DNA from: Actinomycetaceae bacterium
GTDB taxonomy: Bacteria; Actinomycetota; Actinomycetes; Actinomycetales; Actinomycetaceae
Assembly: GCA_030530685.1 (NCBI GenBank)
Contig: JAUMUM010000001.1
Coordinates: 373,741-437,740, forward strand
Direction: 5' to 3'
Length of the DNA: 64,000 nt
The position numbers and the translations under genes were made by a program. This document shows positions 1-8,494 of this stretch, one piece after another. Within the stretch, counting starts at the first letter, position 1; each line of letters opens with the position of its first letter. Below the pieces are notes generated by a model. It did not search any database, was not told where the DNA came from, and worked only from the letters and a program-made list of their open reading frames with translations.

Positions 1-1
1 C

Positions 2-892
2 GAGCTGCGCTCCTACTTCCCGGCCGAGATCGTCGATCGCTACTGCGCGACGCTCGGCTCCCACCCGCTAGCTCGCGAAATCGTCGCGAACTCGCTCGTC
101 AATTCGCTCGTCAACCGCGGCGGCGCGACCTTCGTGCTGCGGGCCGTCGAGGACACGCAGGCCGACGTCGGCGAGATCGTCCGGGCATTCGCCGCGGCCC
201 GCGAACTGCTCGATCTTTCGGGCTTCGTCGAGGCCGTCGAGGCGCTCGACGGCGTGGCGCCCACCTCGCTCCAGGCGGACCTGTACATCACCTTCCGCCA
301 CCACCTGGACGCCACCGTCCGCCGGCTCCTCCAGGCCCGCGCCTCGTCGATCGGGCAGACCGTCGAACGGTTCTCCCCCATGCACGGATGGCTCGGGCGC
401 CTGGACGCCTACCTGCCCGAGCCCGACCGCATTCGCCGACAGGCCGAGATCGATCGGCTCGTGGAGCAGTCCGTTCCCGCGGAGCTGGCCGGCCGTTTCG
501 CGGACCTGTCCCGCGCCGCGGCCCTCATGGACGCGATTGCAGTGGCCGAGCGCACGGGCGAGGATCCCGACGAGGTCCTGCGCGTCCTGTTCGACCTGTA
601 CGAGCGCTTCAATATCGGCAGGCTGCTCGAGCTGAGCGCGCAGCTGCCCATCACCGACAAGTGGACGGCCATGGCGCAGTCGGCCACGGAGGCCGACCTG
701 ACGGCGAGCGTCGTCACGCTGACCGAATCCGTCCTGGCGGGCACCGATCCCGGCGAGGGACGGGTCGATACCTGGGTGGCTTCGCGCCGTTCGGCCGTCG
801 AGCGCACGATCTCCATGACGCGCTCCCTGGCCGAGCCCTCCCTGGCGCCGCTGGTCGTCGGGCTGCGCTCGATGCGGGCCCTCGCCGGTTGA
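2..892 (+). CDS. NAD-specific glutamate dehydrogenase, C-terminal part (5' truncated by window)
   Basis: Only the last 296 residues are visible; the reading frame is open from base 2 and ends in TGA at 890-892. The segment near the window edge (RSYFPAEIVDRYCATLGSHP, then LAREIVANSLVNSLVNRGG and a TFVLRAVEDT stretch) matches the conserved C-terminal region of the large (about 180 kDa) bacterial NAD-glutamate dehydrogenase family, which oxidatively deaminates glutamate to 2-oxoglutarate plus ammonia in the cytoplasm. The remaining C-terminus is helical and acidic, as in that family. The catalytic dehydrogenase domain lies upstream, outside the window. It converges on putA, whose product makes glutamate from proline, so the two would act in sequence. 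Family assignment is confident; kinetics and regulation cannot be judged from this fragment. Confidence 0.88.
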   Translation, partial: ELRSYFPAEIVDRYCATLGSHPLAREIVANSLVNSLVNRGGATFVLRAVEDTQADVGEIVRAFAAARELLDLSGFVEAVEALDGVAPTSLQADLYITFRHHLDATVRRLLQARASSIGQTVERFSPMHGWLGRLDAYLPEPDRIRRQAEIDRLVEQSVPAELAGRFADLSRAAALMDAIAVAERTGEDPDEVLRVLFDLYERFNIGRLLELSAQLPITDKWTAMAQSATEADLTASVVTLTESVLAGTDPGEGRVDTWVASRRSAVERTISMTRSLAEPSLAPLVVGLRSMRALAG

Positions 893-901
893 CGCGGGCG
901 C

Positions 902-929
902 GGGCCCACCTCGAGGTCGAGGTGGGCCC
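902..929. terminator. Perfect inverted repeat, likely bidirectional terminator
   Basis: A 13-bp perfect inverted repeat (GGGCCCACCTCGA with its complement, 2-nt centre) starts 10 bases after the glutamate dehydrogenase stop and lies between two convergent genes. There is no T-tract on either side, so termination is inferred from stem strength and position. Confidence 0.6.
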
Positions 930-1077
930 CAGCACTTAGCACCGGCCAGAGGCAGCTGGCCAGTTAGATCACGCCACCTGTGCCCGCCCTGCAGCTGCCA
1001 GGGCTCCTACGGCCGGCGGGACTGAGCCGCTGGCAGGGCCCCGCTGGCCGGACCACTCACCGGGCCCTGCCGCTGCC

Positions 1078-1111
1078 GGGGCTCTGCCACTCACGGGGCT
1101 CTGCCACTCAC
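1078..1111. repeat. 17-bp tandem duplication spanning the putA stop codon
   Basis: Two perfect adjacent copies of a 17-bp unit (GGGGCTCTGCCACTCAC) occupy 1078-1094 and 1095-1111. The putA stop codon (1108-1110, minus strand) lies in the copy nearest the gene and is regenerated in the second copy. A third partial copy, CCACTCAC, is at 1053-1060. This is one of several gene-tail duplications in the window. Confidence 0.85.
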
Positions 1112-4100
1112 AGGACGCCGTCGAGCAGGCTCGTCGGGTTGCCGAAGCGGTGGTTGGTGGCGCTGACGGCCTGCTCCTGGAGGAAGGCCAGGAGCTCGAC
1201 CTCGCCACAGCCCGTGACGGGCTCGGAGTAGATCGCCACGTCGATGCTGCCACCCACGGCCTCGGCCAGGGCGCGCGCGTCGCCACCGATGAGGCGCACC
1301 CGCAGCCCGTCGGCCGTATCGGCACGCGAAGCGCAGTAGGCGCGGAACTCCTCGTCGGTCTCGACGACGGCGCTGGCCCCGTGCGAGGCCAGGAAGTCGC
1401 GCATCGGCTTGGAGAAGGAGACGGCCGAGGAGACCCGCGGCTTGGCACCGGCCGCGAGCGCCCCGGCAGCAACCGCGAGCAGGTCGCCGACGCGCCCCTC
1501 GCCAAGGCGAATGACGACCTCGGGTGCGGGAACGTAGCGCAGAAGGTTGATCTCGACCCCCAGATCGCTGGGATCGGCCGGCTGGAAGTGGCCGGCCAGC
1601 GCCGAGTCCATGCCCTCGACCACGGAGAGGAAACGGTTGTTGTCGATGACGCTCTTCATCTCCAGCGCCACGCTCTGCGCCGCCCGCAGGGTCGTGTTGG
1701 CGAGCTCGGCGCCGGTCGGCTCCTTGGGCGCGTCGGCGACGTGGCCGAGGCCGATGAGATAGTTCGGGCCGCCCGCCTTTGTGCCCGCGCCGACGGCGGA
1801 GCGCTTCCAGCCTCCGAAGGGCTGGCGTCGCACGATGGCACCCGTGATGGCTCGGTTGACGTAGACATTGCCGGCGTGGACCGAGTCGAGCCAGGTGGCG
1901 ATCTCCTTGGAGTCGAGCGAGTGCAGGCCCGCCGTCAGGCCAAACTCGACGGCGTTCTGCCACTCGATGGCCTGCTGAAGCGTGTCGGCCCGCATGACGC
2001 CGAGGATTGGCCCGAAGTACTCGGTCAGATGGTACTCGGACCCGGGCTTCACGCCCGCCCGAAGGCCCGGGGTCCACAGTTTTTCACCCAGGCGCCGCGG
2101 CTTGATGACCCACGACTCGCCTTCGCCCAGCTCGGTCAGGCCACGCAGGAGCTTGCCGGCCGGGGCCTGGACCATCGGCCCCATCTGGGTGGCGAGATCC
2201 TGGGGGTAGCCGACCTTCAGCGAGCGGATGGCATCCACCAGCTGGCGCTGGAAGCGCTTGGAGAAGCCCACGGAGCCGACGAGGATGACGAGCGAGGCCG
2301 CCGAGCACTTCTGGCCGGTGTGCCCGAAGGCCGAGTAGACGATGTCCTTGACGGCCAGGTCGATGTCCGCGTGCGGCGTGACGACGACGGCGTTCTTGCC
2401 CGACGTCTCCGCGAACACGCGCAGATCGGGGCGCCACGAGCGGAACATCTGCGCCGTCTCGGTCGAGCCCGTGAGGATCACCTGGTCACACTCTTCGACC
2501 AGGCGTCGGCCCAGCGACGAGTCGTCCATGCACACGAGGGCGAGGGCGTCGCGCGGTACGCCGGCCTCCCACATGAGCTTGGCGACGTAGGCTCCCGTGC
2601 GCCGCGTGAGCTTGGCGGGCTTGAAGACGACGCCCGAGCCGGTGGCCAGGGACGCCAGGACGCCGCCGGAAGGGATGGCGATCGGGAAGTTCCACGGCGG
2701 CGTGACGAGCGTGGCCTGCACCGGCGAGTACGTCGCCCCGCGCAGCTTCTCCAGGTTTTCGGCCAGATCGGCGTAGTACAGCGCGAAGTCGATGGCCTCG
2801 GAGACCTCGATGTCGGCCTGGTCGATCGTCTTGCCGGCCTCGGCGCCCGCGACCTCGATGAGCTCGCCGCGGTGGTCCTCCAGGCTCTGGGCGACGGCGC
2901 GCAGGACGGCGGCGCGCTCCCGGGCGCTGCGGGAGGCCCACGTTGCGCTGGCCGCACGCACCGACGCGACGACGGCGCTGGCCTCCTGGTCGGAGGCGAT
3001 CATGGCGGCCTCGACCTCAGCCTGCCCCAGCGTGCTTGTCGGGATGCGGGAGGCGATCTTCTCGGCCCAGTCGATGTTGGCGTGCAGCGAGTGATCGGTA
3101 TCTGCCACATTGGCGAAGGACTCGGGGACCTTCGCCCCCCTGACCTGGCGGTTCTGCTTGCGCCGGGGCGCGAAGATGAGCTCGGGCACGAGGTCCACCG
3201 CCTGCCGGAAGCGCTCTTCCTCAATGGCGAAGACGGCGTCGTCGTCGATCTCGAAGACATTGGACATGAAGTTTTCCGGCGTGGCGTTCTCCTCGAGCCG
3301 ACGCACCAGGTAGGCGACGGCCACGTCGTACTCCTCCGGGCGCACGACGGGCACGTAGTAGAGCAGCGGGCCCACCGTGTCGCGCACCGCACGGGACTGC
3401 GGCGTCGCCATGCCGGCAAGCATCTCGACGTCAACGCCCTCGGTGATGCCGCGGTCCTTGGCGACCTCCAGCCCGTAGGCCAGGGTGAGCAGGTTCATGC
3501 CGGCGATGCCGATGTGGACGGCGTCGACGCGCTCGGGCGTGAGCGCCGCGTCGAGGACGGCCAGGTAGTTGGCGTCCGTTTCGGCCTTCGTCGGCTGGAC
3601 CGTCAGCTCCCAGCCGTGGATGGCGGCGTCAACGCGCTCCATGGAAAGGTTGGCGCCCTTGACCACGCGCACCTTGATGGGGGCTCCGCCGCGCGCCCGG
3701 CGCGCCTGCGCCCAGCGCGTGAGGTCGTCCAGGCGTTCCATGGTGTCGGGCAGGTAGGCCTGGAGCACGATGCCGGCCCGGTAGCCCAAGAATTCGTCGC
3801 GGTCGAGGATCCGCTTGAAGACGTCGATGGTCAGGTCGAGGTCGCGGTACTCCTCCATGTCGAGGTTGACGAAGGTGTCCTTCGAGGCGGCCAGGCGATA
3901 GACCGGCAGCAGCTTGTCGACCGCGTTGTCCACGGCCGCGGCGTACCCGAAGGGCGCGTGCGGGCCGATCACGGAGGATACCTTCAGCGAGACGTAGTCG
4001 ACGTCGGGCCGCTCGATGAGCTCTCGGGTGGCGTTCATGCGGCGGGCGGCCTCGTCGTCGCCGAGCACGGCCTCGCCCAGCAGGTTGAGGTTGAGCCGCG

Positions 4101-4506
4101 AGCCGTCTTCGCGCAGCTTGGCGATGGCGGGCCCGAGCTTGTCCGGCGTGACGGGCAGGACGAGGTCGCCGACGAGGGCGGCGAAGACCCGCTCGGCCGC
4201 GGCGGCGGCAACGCCGGGCAGGGCCGGGGCGATCGATCCACCGGCCTTGGCGGGTGTCTTGAGGTAGGCGGGCAGGAACGACACGTCACGGCCGGCCAGC
4301 TGCCGCAGATTCTTCGACGCGATGACCGGGTCCTCCGGGCGGATGACGCCGTCAACGAAGGAGACCGTGTAGTCCAGGCCTCCGGGGTGGTCCAAAACCT
4401 TGGCGAGGAGTTTCGCCGAGTGCGCAACCGGGTACTGCTTGGCCGCCTGTGTCCACGCCTTCGCCTGGGCAACGGCGCGATCGACATGCGCCTGATCCAA
4501 CTTCAT
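1108..4506 (-). CDS. putA: Bifunctional proline dehydrogenase / L-glutamate-gamma-semialdehyde dehydrogenase (PutA)
   Basis: This 1132-residue protein oxidises proline to P5C (FAD-linked, electrons to quinone) and then to glutamate (NAD-linked). The N-terminal half is the proline dehydrogenase barrel, with VRVVKGANLSMERVDA (family usually RLVKGAYW) and YLVRRLEENATPENFM near residues 390-420. The C-terminal half is an aldehyde dehydrogenase with FAETSGKN (catalytic Glu region) and FGHTGQKCSAAS (catalytic Cys). It lacks the ribbon-helix-helix repressor domain of enterobacterial PutA, as is usual for the actinobacterial type, so a separate regulator is expected. The ATG is preceded by GGAAAGGA at good spacing. 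The 3' end lies in a 17-bp tandem duplication. The neighbouring convergent glutamate dehydrogenase would consume its product. Substitution of Tyr by Asn after KGA is the only oddity seen in the motifs. Confidence 0.95.
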   Translation of the reverse strand: MKLDQAHVDRAVAQAKAWTQAAKQYPVAHSAKLLAKVLDHPGGLDYTVSFVDGVIRPEDPVIASKNLRQLAGRDVSFLPAYLKTPAKAGGSIAPALPGVAAAAAERVFAALVGDLVLPVTPDKLGPAIAKLREDGSRLNLNLLGEAVLGDDEAARRMNATRELIERPDVDYVSLKVSSVIGPHAPFGYAAAVDNAVDKLLPVYRLAASKDTFVNLDMEEYRDLDLTIDVFKRILDRDEFLGYRAGIVLQAYLPDTMERLDDLTRWAQARRARGGAPIKVRVVKGANLSMERVDAAIHGWELTVQPTKAETDANYLAVLDAALTPERVDAVHIGIAGMNLLTLAYGLEVAKDRGITEGVDVEMLAGMATPQSRAVRDTVGPLLYYVPVVRPEEYDVAVAYLVRRLEENATPENFMSNVFEIDDDAVFAIEEERFRQAVDLVPELIFAPRRKQNRQVRGAKVPESFANVADTDHSLHANIDWAEKIASRIPTSTLGQAEVEAAMIASDQEASAVVASVRAASATWASRSARERAAVLRAVAQSLEDHRGELIEVAGAEAGKTIDQADIEVSEAIDFALYYADLAENLEKLRGATYSPVQATLVTPPWNFPIAIPSGGVLASLATGSGVVFKPAKLTRRTGAYVAKLMWEAGVPRDALALVCMDDSSLGRRLVEECDQVILTGSTETAQMFRSWRPDLRVFAETSGKNAVVVTPHADIDLAVKDIVYSAFGHTGQKCSAASLVILVGSVGFSKRFQRQLVDAIRSLKVGYPQDLATQMGPMVQAPAGKLLRGLTELGEGESWVIKPRRLGEKLWTPGLRAGVKPGSEYHLTEYFGPILGVMRADTLQQAIEWQNAVEFGLTAGLHSLDSKEIATWLDSVHAGNVYVNRAITGAIVRRQPFGGWKRSAVGAGTKAGGPNYLIGLGHVADAPKEPTGAELANTTLRAAQSVALEMKSVIDNNRFLSVVEGMDSALAGHFQPADPSDLGVEINLLRYVPAPEVVIRLGEGRVGDLLAVAAGALAAGAKPRVSSAVSFSKPMRDFLASHGASAVVETDEEFRAYCASRADTADGLRVRLIGGDARALAEAVGGSIDVAIYSEPVTGCGEVELLAFLQEQAVSATNHRFGNPTSLLDGVL

Positions 4507-4548
4507 CGTCAGTCCTTTCCTTTCCTCTCATCACATCAATCAAGACAA

Positions 4549-4601
4549 CTGTACAGAGAAACTCTTACCACCGTTTACCAGGATGACGATAACTCTTTAC
4601 C
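4549..4601 (-). promoter_or_regulatory. Putative putA control region
   Basis: Upstream of putA the plus strand holds an 8-bp palindrome CTGTACAG (4549-4556), which on the minus strand contains a -10-like TACAGT. Two near-identical direct repeats follow: AACTCTTACC (4560-4569) and AACTCTTTACC (4591-4601), about 31 bp (three helical turns) apart, with a related TTTACC at 4574-4579. The spacing suggests binding sites for an activator or repressor. No good -35 was found and the regulator is unknown. Confidence 0.4.
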
Positions 4602-4614
4602 CGGATGCCGGAAA

Positions 4615-4645
4615 GGCTCCGCGGCGGATGCCTCCGACCGGAGCC
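4615..4645 (-). terminator. Hairpin after purH
   Basis: GGCTCCG (4615-4621) pairs perfectly with CGGAGCC (4639-4645), with an inner CGGA/TCCG stem. In the purH direction the stem lies about 55 bases past the stop and is followed by TTT. It separates purH from the putA promoter. Confidence 0.5.
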
Positions 4646-4698
4646 CTGGCTGCGGGTTCTTTGTCGGCGCAGCCTTGCAGGCCCAGCCCGAACAAGCC

Positions 4699-6210
4699 TC
4701 AGTGCGCGAAGTGGCGGGCGCCCGTCGCATACATCGTCACACCTGCCCGCTCGGCCGCCTCCACCACGTCCGCGTCGCGGATGGAGCCCGCCGGCTGCAC
4801 GACGGCGCGAATGCCCGCGTCGGCGAGTACCTTCAGGCCGTCCGGGAACGGGAAGAACGCATCCGACGCGGCCACGGACCCCCGCGCCCTGGCACCGGCC
4901 CGCTCGACGGCCAGGCGGCACGAGTCGACCCGGTTGACCTGGCCCATGCCAATGCCGACGGTTGCGCCGTCGCTCGCCAGGAGGATCGCGTTCGACTTGA
5001 CCGCCCGCACACTGCGCCAGGCGAAGAGCAGGTCACGCAGGGTGGCCTTGTCGGCGGCCTGACCGGCCACGAGCTTCCACCGGGCCGGGTCGTCGCCCGG
5101 CGCGTCCAGTCGGTCGCGCTGCTGCACGAGCAGTCCCCCGCCGATGGCGCGAACATCGCGCGAGGGCAGGGGCGCATCGGTGCGTAGGATGCGCAGGTTC
5201 TTCTTTTTCCGCAGGATATCCAGCGCCTGCGGGGCGAATCCAGGCGCCGCGATGACCTCGGTGAAGACCTCGGCCACCTGGCGTGCCATCGGCTCGGTCA
5301 CCTCACGGTTGGCGGCGATGACGGAGCCGAATGCCGAGACGGGGTCGCAGGCGTGCGCGCGGCGGTGGGCCTGTGCGATGTCGGCGCCGATCGCCACGCC
5401 GCACGGGTTGGCGTGCTTGACGATCGCCACCGTGGGCTCGCTGTGGTCGGCCGCGGCCCGGATGGCCGCGTCGACGTCCTGGTAGTTGTTGTAGCTCATC
5501 TCTTTGCCACCGAGCTGCGCGGCGTCGGCCAGCCCTCCCGTGCCGTCGGTGTAGAGGGTGGCGCTCTGATGCGGGTTCTCGCCGTAGCGCAGAGCGGTCC
5601 GCCGCTCGTATGTCAGGCCCAGGTACCGGCCTTCGGACATCCACTCGGCCACCGCCGCGTCGTAGGCCGCCGTGTGCGCGAAGGCCTTGGCGGCCAACTC
5701 CCGCCGATCGTCGACGTCGAAGCCGCCGCTCCTCGCGGCCTCGGCGAGGGCCTCGTAGTCCGCCGTATCCGTGACGACGGCCACGCTCGCGTGGTTCTTG
5801 GCGGCGCCGCGCACCATGGCTGGGCCACCAATGTCGATCTTCTCGATGCACTCGGCGAAGCTCGCGCCGGAGGCGACAGTCTGGGCGAAGGGATAGAGGT
5901 TGACGACGACGAGGTCGATCGGCTCGATGTCCAACTCAGCCAGCTGGCCCACGTGCGAGTCGAGCTGGCGGTCGGCCAGGATGCCGGCGTGCACGGCCGG
6001 ATGCAGCGTCTTGACGCGCCCGTCGAGGCATTCGGCGAAACCGGTCAGGTCGGACACTTCCGTCACAGGCACACCCGCCGCCGCAATGACTGCCGCCGTC
6101 GACCCCGTGGAAGTAATCTGACACCCCTGCTCGTGCAGCACTCGCACCAAGGATTCGACGCCCGTCTTGTCGTACACCGAGACGATTGCGCGACGAAAGG
6201 GAATCTTCAT
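4699..6210 (-). CDS. purH: Bifunctional AICAR transformylase / IMP cyclohydrolase
   Basis: This 503-residue enzyme performs the last two steps of IMP synthesis. The N-terminal methylglyoxal-synthase-like cyclohydrolase domain begins [16 protein letters not shown]. The C-terminal transformylase domain carries the conserved Lys-His motif in [13 protein letters not shown]. Length agrees with the family (about 510-530). The start chosen is the ATG at 6210, preceded by GGAGG at 6-nt spacing; an in-frame start 24 bases upstream has no ribosome site and would overlap it. It lies at the end of a perM-purN-esterase-small protein series, but 283 bases separate it from the last of these, and a -10-like TATACA lies 55 bases upstream, so it may have its own promoter. 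Confidence 0.96.
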   Translation of the reverse strand: MKIPFRRAIVSVYDKTGVESLVRVLHEQGCQITSTGSTAAVIAAAGVPVTEVSDLTGFAECLDGRVKTLHPAVHAGILADRQLDSHVGQLAELDIEPIDLVVVNLYPFAQTVASGASFAECIEKIDIGGPAMVRGAAKNHASVAVVTDTADYEALAEAARSGGFDVDDRRELAAKAFAHTAAYDAAVAEWMSEGRYLGLTYERRTALRYGENPHQSATLYTDGTGGLADAAQLGGKEMSYNNYQDVDAAIRAAADHSEPTVAIVKHANPCGVAIGADIAQAHRRAHACDPVSAFGSVIAANREVTEPMARQVAEVFTEVIAAPGFAPQALDILRKKKNLRILRTDAPLPSRDVRAIGGGLLVQQRDRLDAPGDDPARWKLVAGQAADKATLRDLLFAWRSVRAVKSNAILLASDGATVGIGMGQVNRVDSCRLAVERAGARARGSVAASDAFFPFPDGLKVLADAGIRAVVQPAGSIRDADVVEAAERAGVTMYATGARHFAH

Positions 6211-6264
6211 GCCTGACCTCCACTGGAAAACCACGGGGCCGCGTGCTCAATGCGGCACGCCCAG

Positions 6265-6270
6265 TGTATA
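6265..6270 (-). promoter_or_regulatory. Putative purH -10 element (TATACA)
   Basis: TATACA on the minus strand lies 55 bases upstream of the purH ATG within otherwise very GC-rich DNA. The -35 region falls on the edge of the 28-bp repeat (6288-6315) and matches consensus poorly, so an activator bound at the repeat is conceivable. Confidence 0.35.
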
Positions 6271-6287
6271 GCCTGAGCGTGCCGGTC

Positions 6288-6375
6288 CACTGCCCCGCCC
6301 ACACTCGAGGCGAACAAGGGGGCGATTGGAGATCTCGCCGCGCGCGTCACTGCCCCGCCCACACTCGAGGCGAAC
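6288..6375. repeat. Two perfect 28-bp direct repeats, 32-bp spacer (CRISPR-like geometry)
   Basis: A 28-bp sequence beginning CACTGCCCCGCCCACACTCG and ending AGGCGAAC occurs identically at 6288-6315 and 6348-6375, giving a 60-bp period. The 32-bp spacer and the 32 bases after the second copy share no similarity, unlike a decaying tandem duplication. On the minus strand the unit can fold as GCCTCG...CGGGGC with one wobble pair. This matches type I-E repeat/spacer dimensions, but only two units and no cas genes are present. Alternatively it is a pair of regulatory sites in front of purH. Confidence 0.7.
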
Positions 6376-6493
6376 GAGGCCGTCCGCCCGGTCGCCGTCC
6401 CTGCCTTCTTGACGCCGGTGCGGACCGCGCAGCGGGCCGGAGAGACCGTCAAGACCGGCAGCCCGCCATTCGGCCACCGATAGTCCACGCCGA

Positions 6494-6760
6494 TCAGTCC
6501 ACGATGCCAACCAACTGGAAGAACACGATGACTTCCGAGAAGGCGGAGACCGTTCCCGTTGCCCTATTGAACACGAGGAGGACCGTCACGAAGCCCAGCA
6601 GGCACGAAACCGCGACAAGGCCCGCGCGCGCGAGCACGCCGAGGGCGGCCCGGCGCCCGTCGAACACGAGCCGCGGCCCACACGTGATCGCCGCAAAGGC
6701 CGCGCCAATCGTGGCGGCCAGGCTGAGCAGTATGGTTCCCACGCCAGTGATCTCGAACAT
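6494..6760 (-). CDS. Small membrane protein of unknown function
   Basis: This 88-residue protein starts at an ATG that overlaps the stop codon of the upstream esterase gene (TGATG), so translation is probably coupled. It has two clear hydrophobic segments (about residues 5-27 and 44-66), joined by a short basic loop (GPRLVFDGRRAA), and a third hydrophobic stretch at the C-terminus. I do not recognise a family. The overlap, and the fact that the esterase also has two N-terminal membrane segments, suggests the two proteins form one membrane complex. A longer open frame upstream runs antiparallel to nothing useful and lacks a ribosome site. Confidence 0.65.
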   Translation of the reverse strand: MFEITGVGTILLSLAATIGAAFAAITCGPRLVFDGRRAALGVLARAGLVAVSCLLGFVTVLLVFNRATGTVSAFSEVIVFFQLVGIVD

Positions 6761-7845
6761 CACTTCGCCTCGTTCCACGTGAGGGCAGCTGGAAGCTGCT
6801 TCCTCCACACGCCCCAGTTGTGTCCACCGCTCGGCTCCAACACCGTCGTCAGCTTGACGGTGTCCGACTTCACGGATTTCAAGGACTCGAGGAATTCCTT
6901 GGACTTGCCATCGTGCGCCGTTCCGGTTGCGTAGTACCTCTGGGGCCACTGCCTTTGTTGCCTCAGCAGATGGGAGACGGTGAACAGGCGCTTGATCGTC
7001 TGCTCGGCCGCGACGAGGCGGCCGGTCGAGGGCTTGTCATAACCGGAGAAGGCGATGATGCGCGAGAAGATGTGGGGATTGGTCAGGCCAAGAACGGACG
7101 AGCAGTAGCCGCCGAAGGACGCGCCTGCGATCGTCCATCCCTCGCGAGTGGGGGCGGTGTTGGGGAAGTTGTGCCGGACCATCCCCACGATGTCCTGCAG
7201 CACCCATGTCGCGATGGGCGGCCGGCCTTCGATATCGGCGCAATCGCCGTACACATGCCGGACTTTGAGGGAGGGGATGGCGAAAATCGTGTCGGGGTGG
7301 GCCTTCGCCATTGCCGCGAGATCGAGCTGGCTCGGCACCTTCTTCGGATTGCCGGGGTAGCCGTGAAGCATGAGGACGACCCTGTAGGTCTTGCCATCGT
7401 CAGGGGCGTAGCCCTTCGGCACCGACACCCACACCAAGTCCTCGATCTTTGACACCGGGCCCTTGAACACGGTCTTCATTGCCCCGTTCGAATCGCGCTT
7501 GAACGTGGCTTTCCATGCGGCCTCGCCCTCGTGGGCGTCAAGAACCGGATCATTGCCTTCGCGCTTGGGTACCGCGTCTGGCTTGGCGCGAACGGGGCCG
7601 GAACCGTACGCCGAATCGACGAGCTCGGGAACATCGCCCCAGCTGTTGACGTAACCGAGATTCCTGTTCATTTGGATTCCCGTCGTCGCCAGGGCGCACA
7701 CCACCGCTACGGTCATGGCCGTCGCGGCGCGAAGAATGCGCCGCCGGCTTGTCGCTCGGCCTATGGCGCGCACGGCCCACACGAGCGCGGCAATCGTCGC
7801 CGCCGCGAAAACGACGAGCGTAAGAAGTCTGTCAGGCCCGAACAT
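6760..7845 (-). CDS. Membrane-anchored alpha/beta-hydrolase (esterase D / antigen 85-like fold)
   Basis: This 361-residue protein has two N-terminal membrane segments (about residues 7-28 and 38-56) and then a periplasm-facing or extracellular esterase domain. Hydrolase features are VVLMLHGYPGNP (oxyanion side, about 157-167), the nucleophile elbow GASFGGY (Ser about 243) and GGHNWGVW (His about 342). Such PF00756-type esterases act on acyl esters, including cell-envelope lipids in some actinobacteria; the substrate here is unknown. Its start overlaps the end of purN by 14 bases and its stop overlaps the small membrane protein, so it is embedded in the perM-purN operon. Function beyond an esterase fold is inference. 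Confidence 0.8.
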   Translation of the reverse strand: MFGPDRLLTLVVFAAATIAALVWAVRAIGRATSRRRILRAATAMTVAVVCALATTGIQMNRNLGYVNSWGDVPELVDSAYGSGPVRAKPDAVPKREGNDPVLDAHEGEAAWKATFKRDSNGAMKTVFKGPVSKIEDLVWVSVPKGYAPDDGKTYRVVLMLHGYPGNPKKVPSQLDLAAMAKAHPDTIFAIPSLKVRHVYGDCADIEGRPPIATWVLQDIVGMVRHNFPNTAPTREGWTIAGASFGGYCSSVLGLTNPHIFSRIIAFSGYDKPSTGRLVAAEQTIKRLFTVSHLLRQQRQWPQRYYATGTAHDGKSKEFLESLKSVKSDTVKLTTVLEPSGGHNWGVWRKQLPAALTWNEAK

Positions 7846-8494
7846 CGTTCCCCTTCCACTCCCCTATTCCTGCCTGCCTTCCGTCGACCCACCACCCGCG
7901 CCTGGCCATGTCACCGACGGCCTCCACGAGCTGCTGGCGCTCAATGCCCTTGATCCGTTCGAGAAGACTGTCCTCGGTGTCGGCGGGCAGGACGGGACAT
8001 GTGGCCTGGGCGAGGATGGCTCCCGTATCCGTGCCCGAATCGACGACGAACAGCGTCGCCCCCGTCACCTTGACACCGTGGGCGAGCGCCTGGGCGGGCG
8101 CATCGATTCCCGGGAACGAGGGAAGCAGCGAGTTGTGGGTGTTGATAACCCGGTATGGGAAGGCTTCGAGGAAGTCGTCGGAGAGGAGCTTGAGGAAGCC
8201 GGCAAGCACAACGATGTCCGGCCTGTAGGAGGCCACGGCGTGACGCATGGAGGCATTCCAGTGCTCACGGGTAGGAAAGGAGCGCAGTTCACGGACGAAG
8301 GTGGGGATCGACGCCGCCTCGGCAATGCGCAGTCCGCTGGCCCGCTCGCGGTCGGCACCCACCGCGACGACATCGGCGCCGTAGGCCTCATCCCGGCAGG
8401 CCTCGAGGAGGGCCTGCATATTCGTGCCGGCTCCGGAGACCAGCACGACGATCCTGGCCGGCGTCTTCGCGTGGAGTGCAGTCGGGGTGCTCAT
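7832..8494 (-). CDS. purN: Phosphoribosylglycinamide formyltransferase
   Basis: This 220-residue enzyme transfers a formyl group from 10-formyl-THF to GAR in purine synthesis. The N-terminal RIVVLVSGAGTNMQALL loop, the catalytic NTHNSLLPSFPG segment and DSGTDTGAILAQ (catalytic Asp region) are intact. The ATG overlaps the perM stop (ATGA), indicating translational coupling. In many actinobacteria perM, purN and purH are consecutive; here two extra genes separate purN from purH. An 18-residue N-terminal extension before RIVVLV is slightly longer than usual. Confidence 0.96.
   Translation of the reverse strand: MSTPTALHAKTPARIVVLVSGAGTNMQALLEACRDEAYGADVVAVGADRERASGLRIAEAASIPTFVRELRSFPTREHWNASMRHAVASYRPDIVVLAGFLKLLSDDFLEAFPYRVINTHNSLLPSFPGIDAPAQALAHGVKVTGATLFVVDSGTDTGAILAQATCPVLPADTEDSLLERIKGIERQQLVEAVGDMARRGWWVDGRQAGIGEWKGNDVRA

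Noticed and set aside
1150..5187. Open frame of 1345 codons on the plus strand opposite putA and purH
   Set aside because: It is antisense to two genes with intact catalytic motifs, has no recognisable protein similarity, and such long shadow frames are expected at this GC content.
6288..6375. Calling the repeat pair a CRISPR array outright
   Set aside because: Only two repeats, no leader and no cas gene in the window; recorded as a repeat with the CRISPR reading as a hypothesis.
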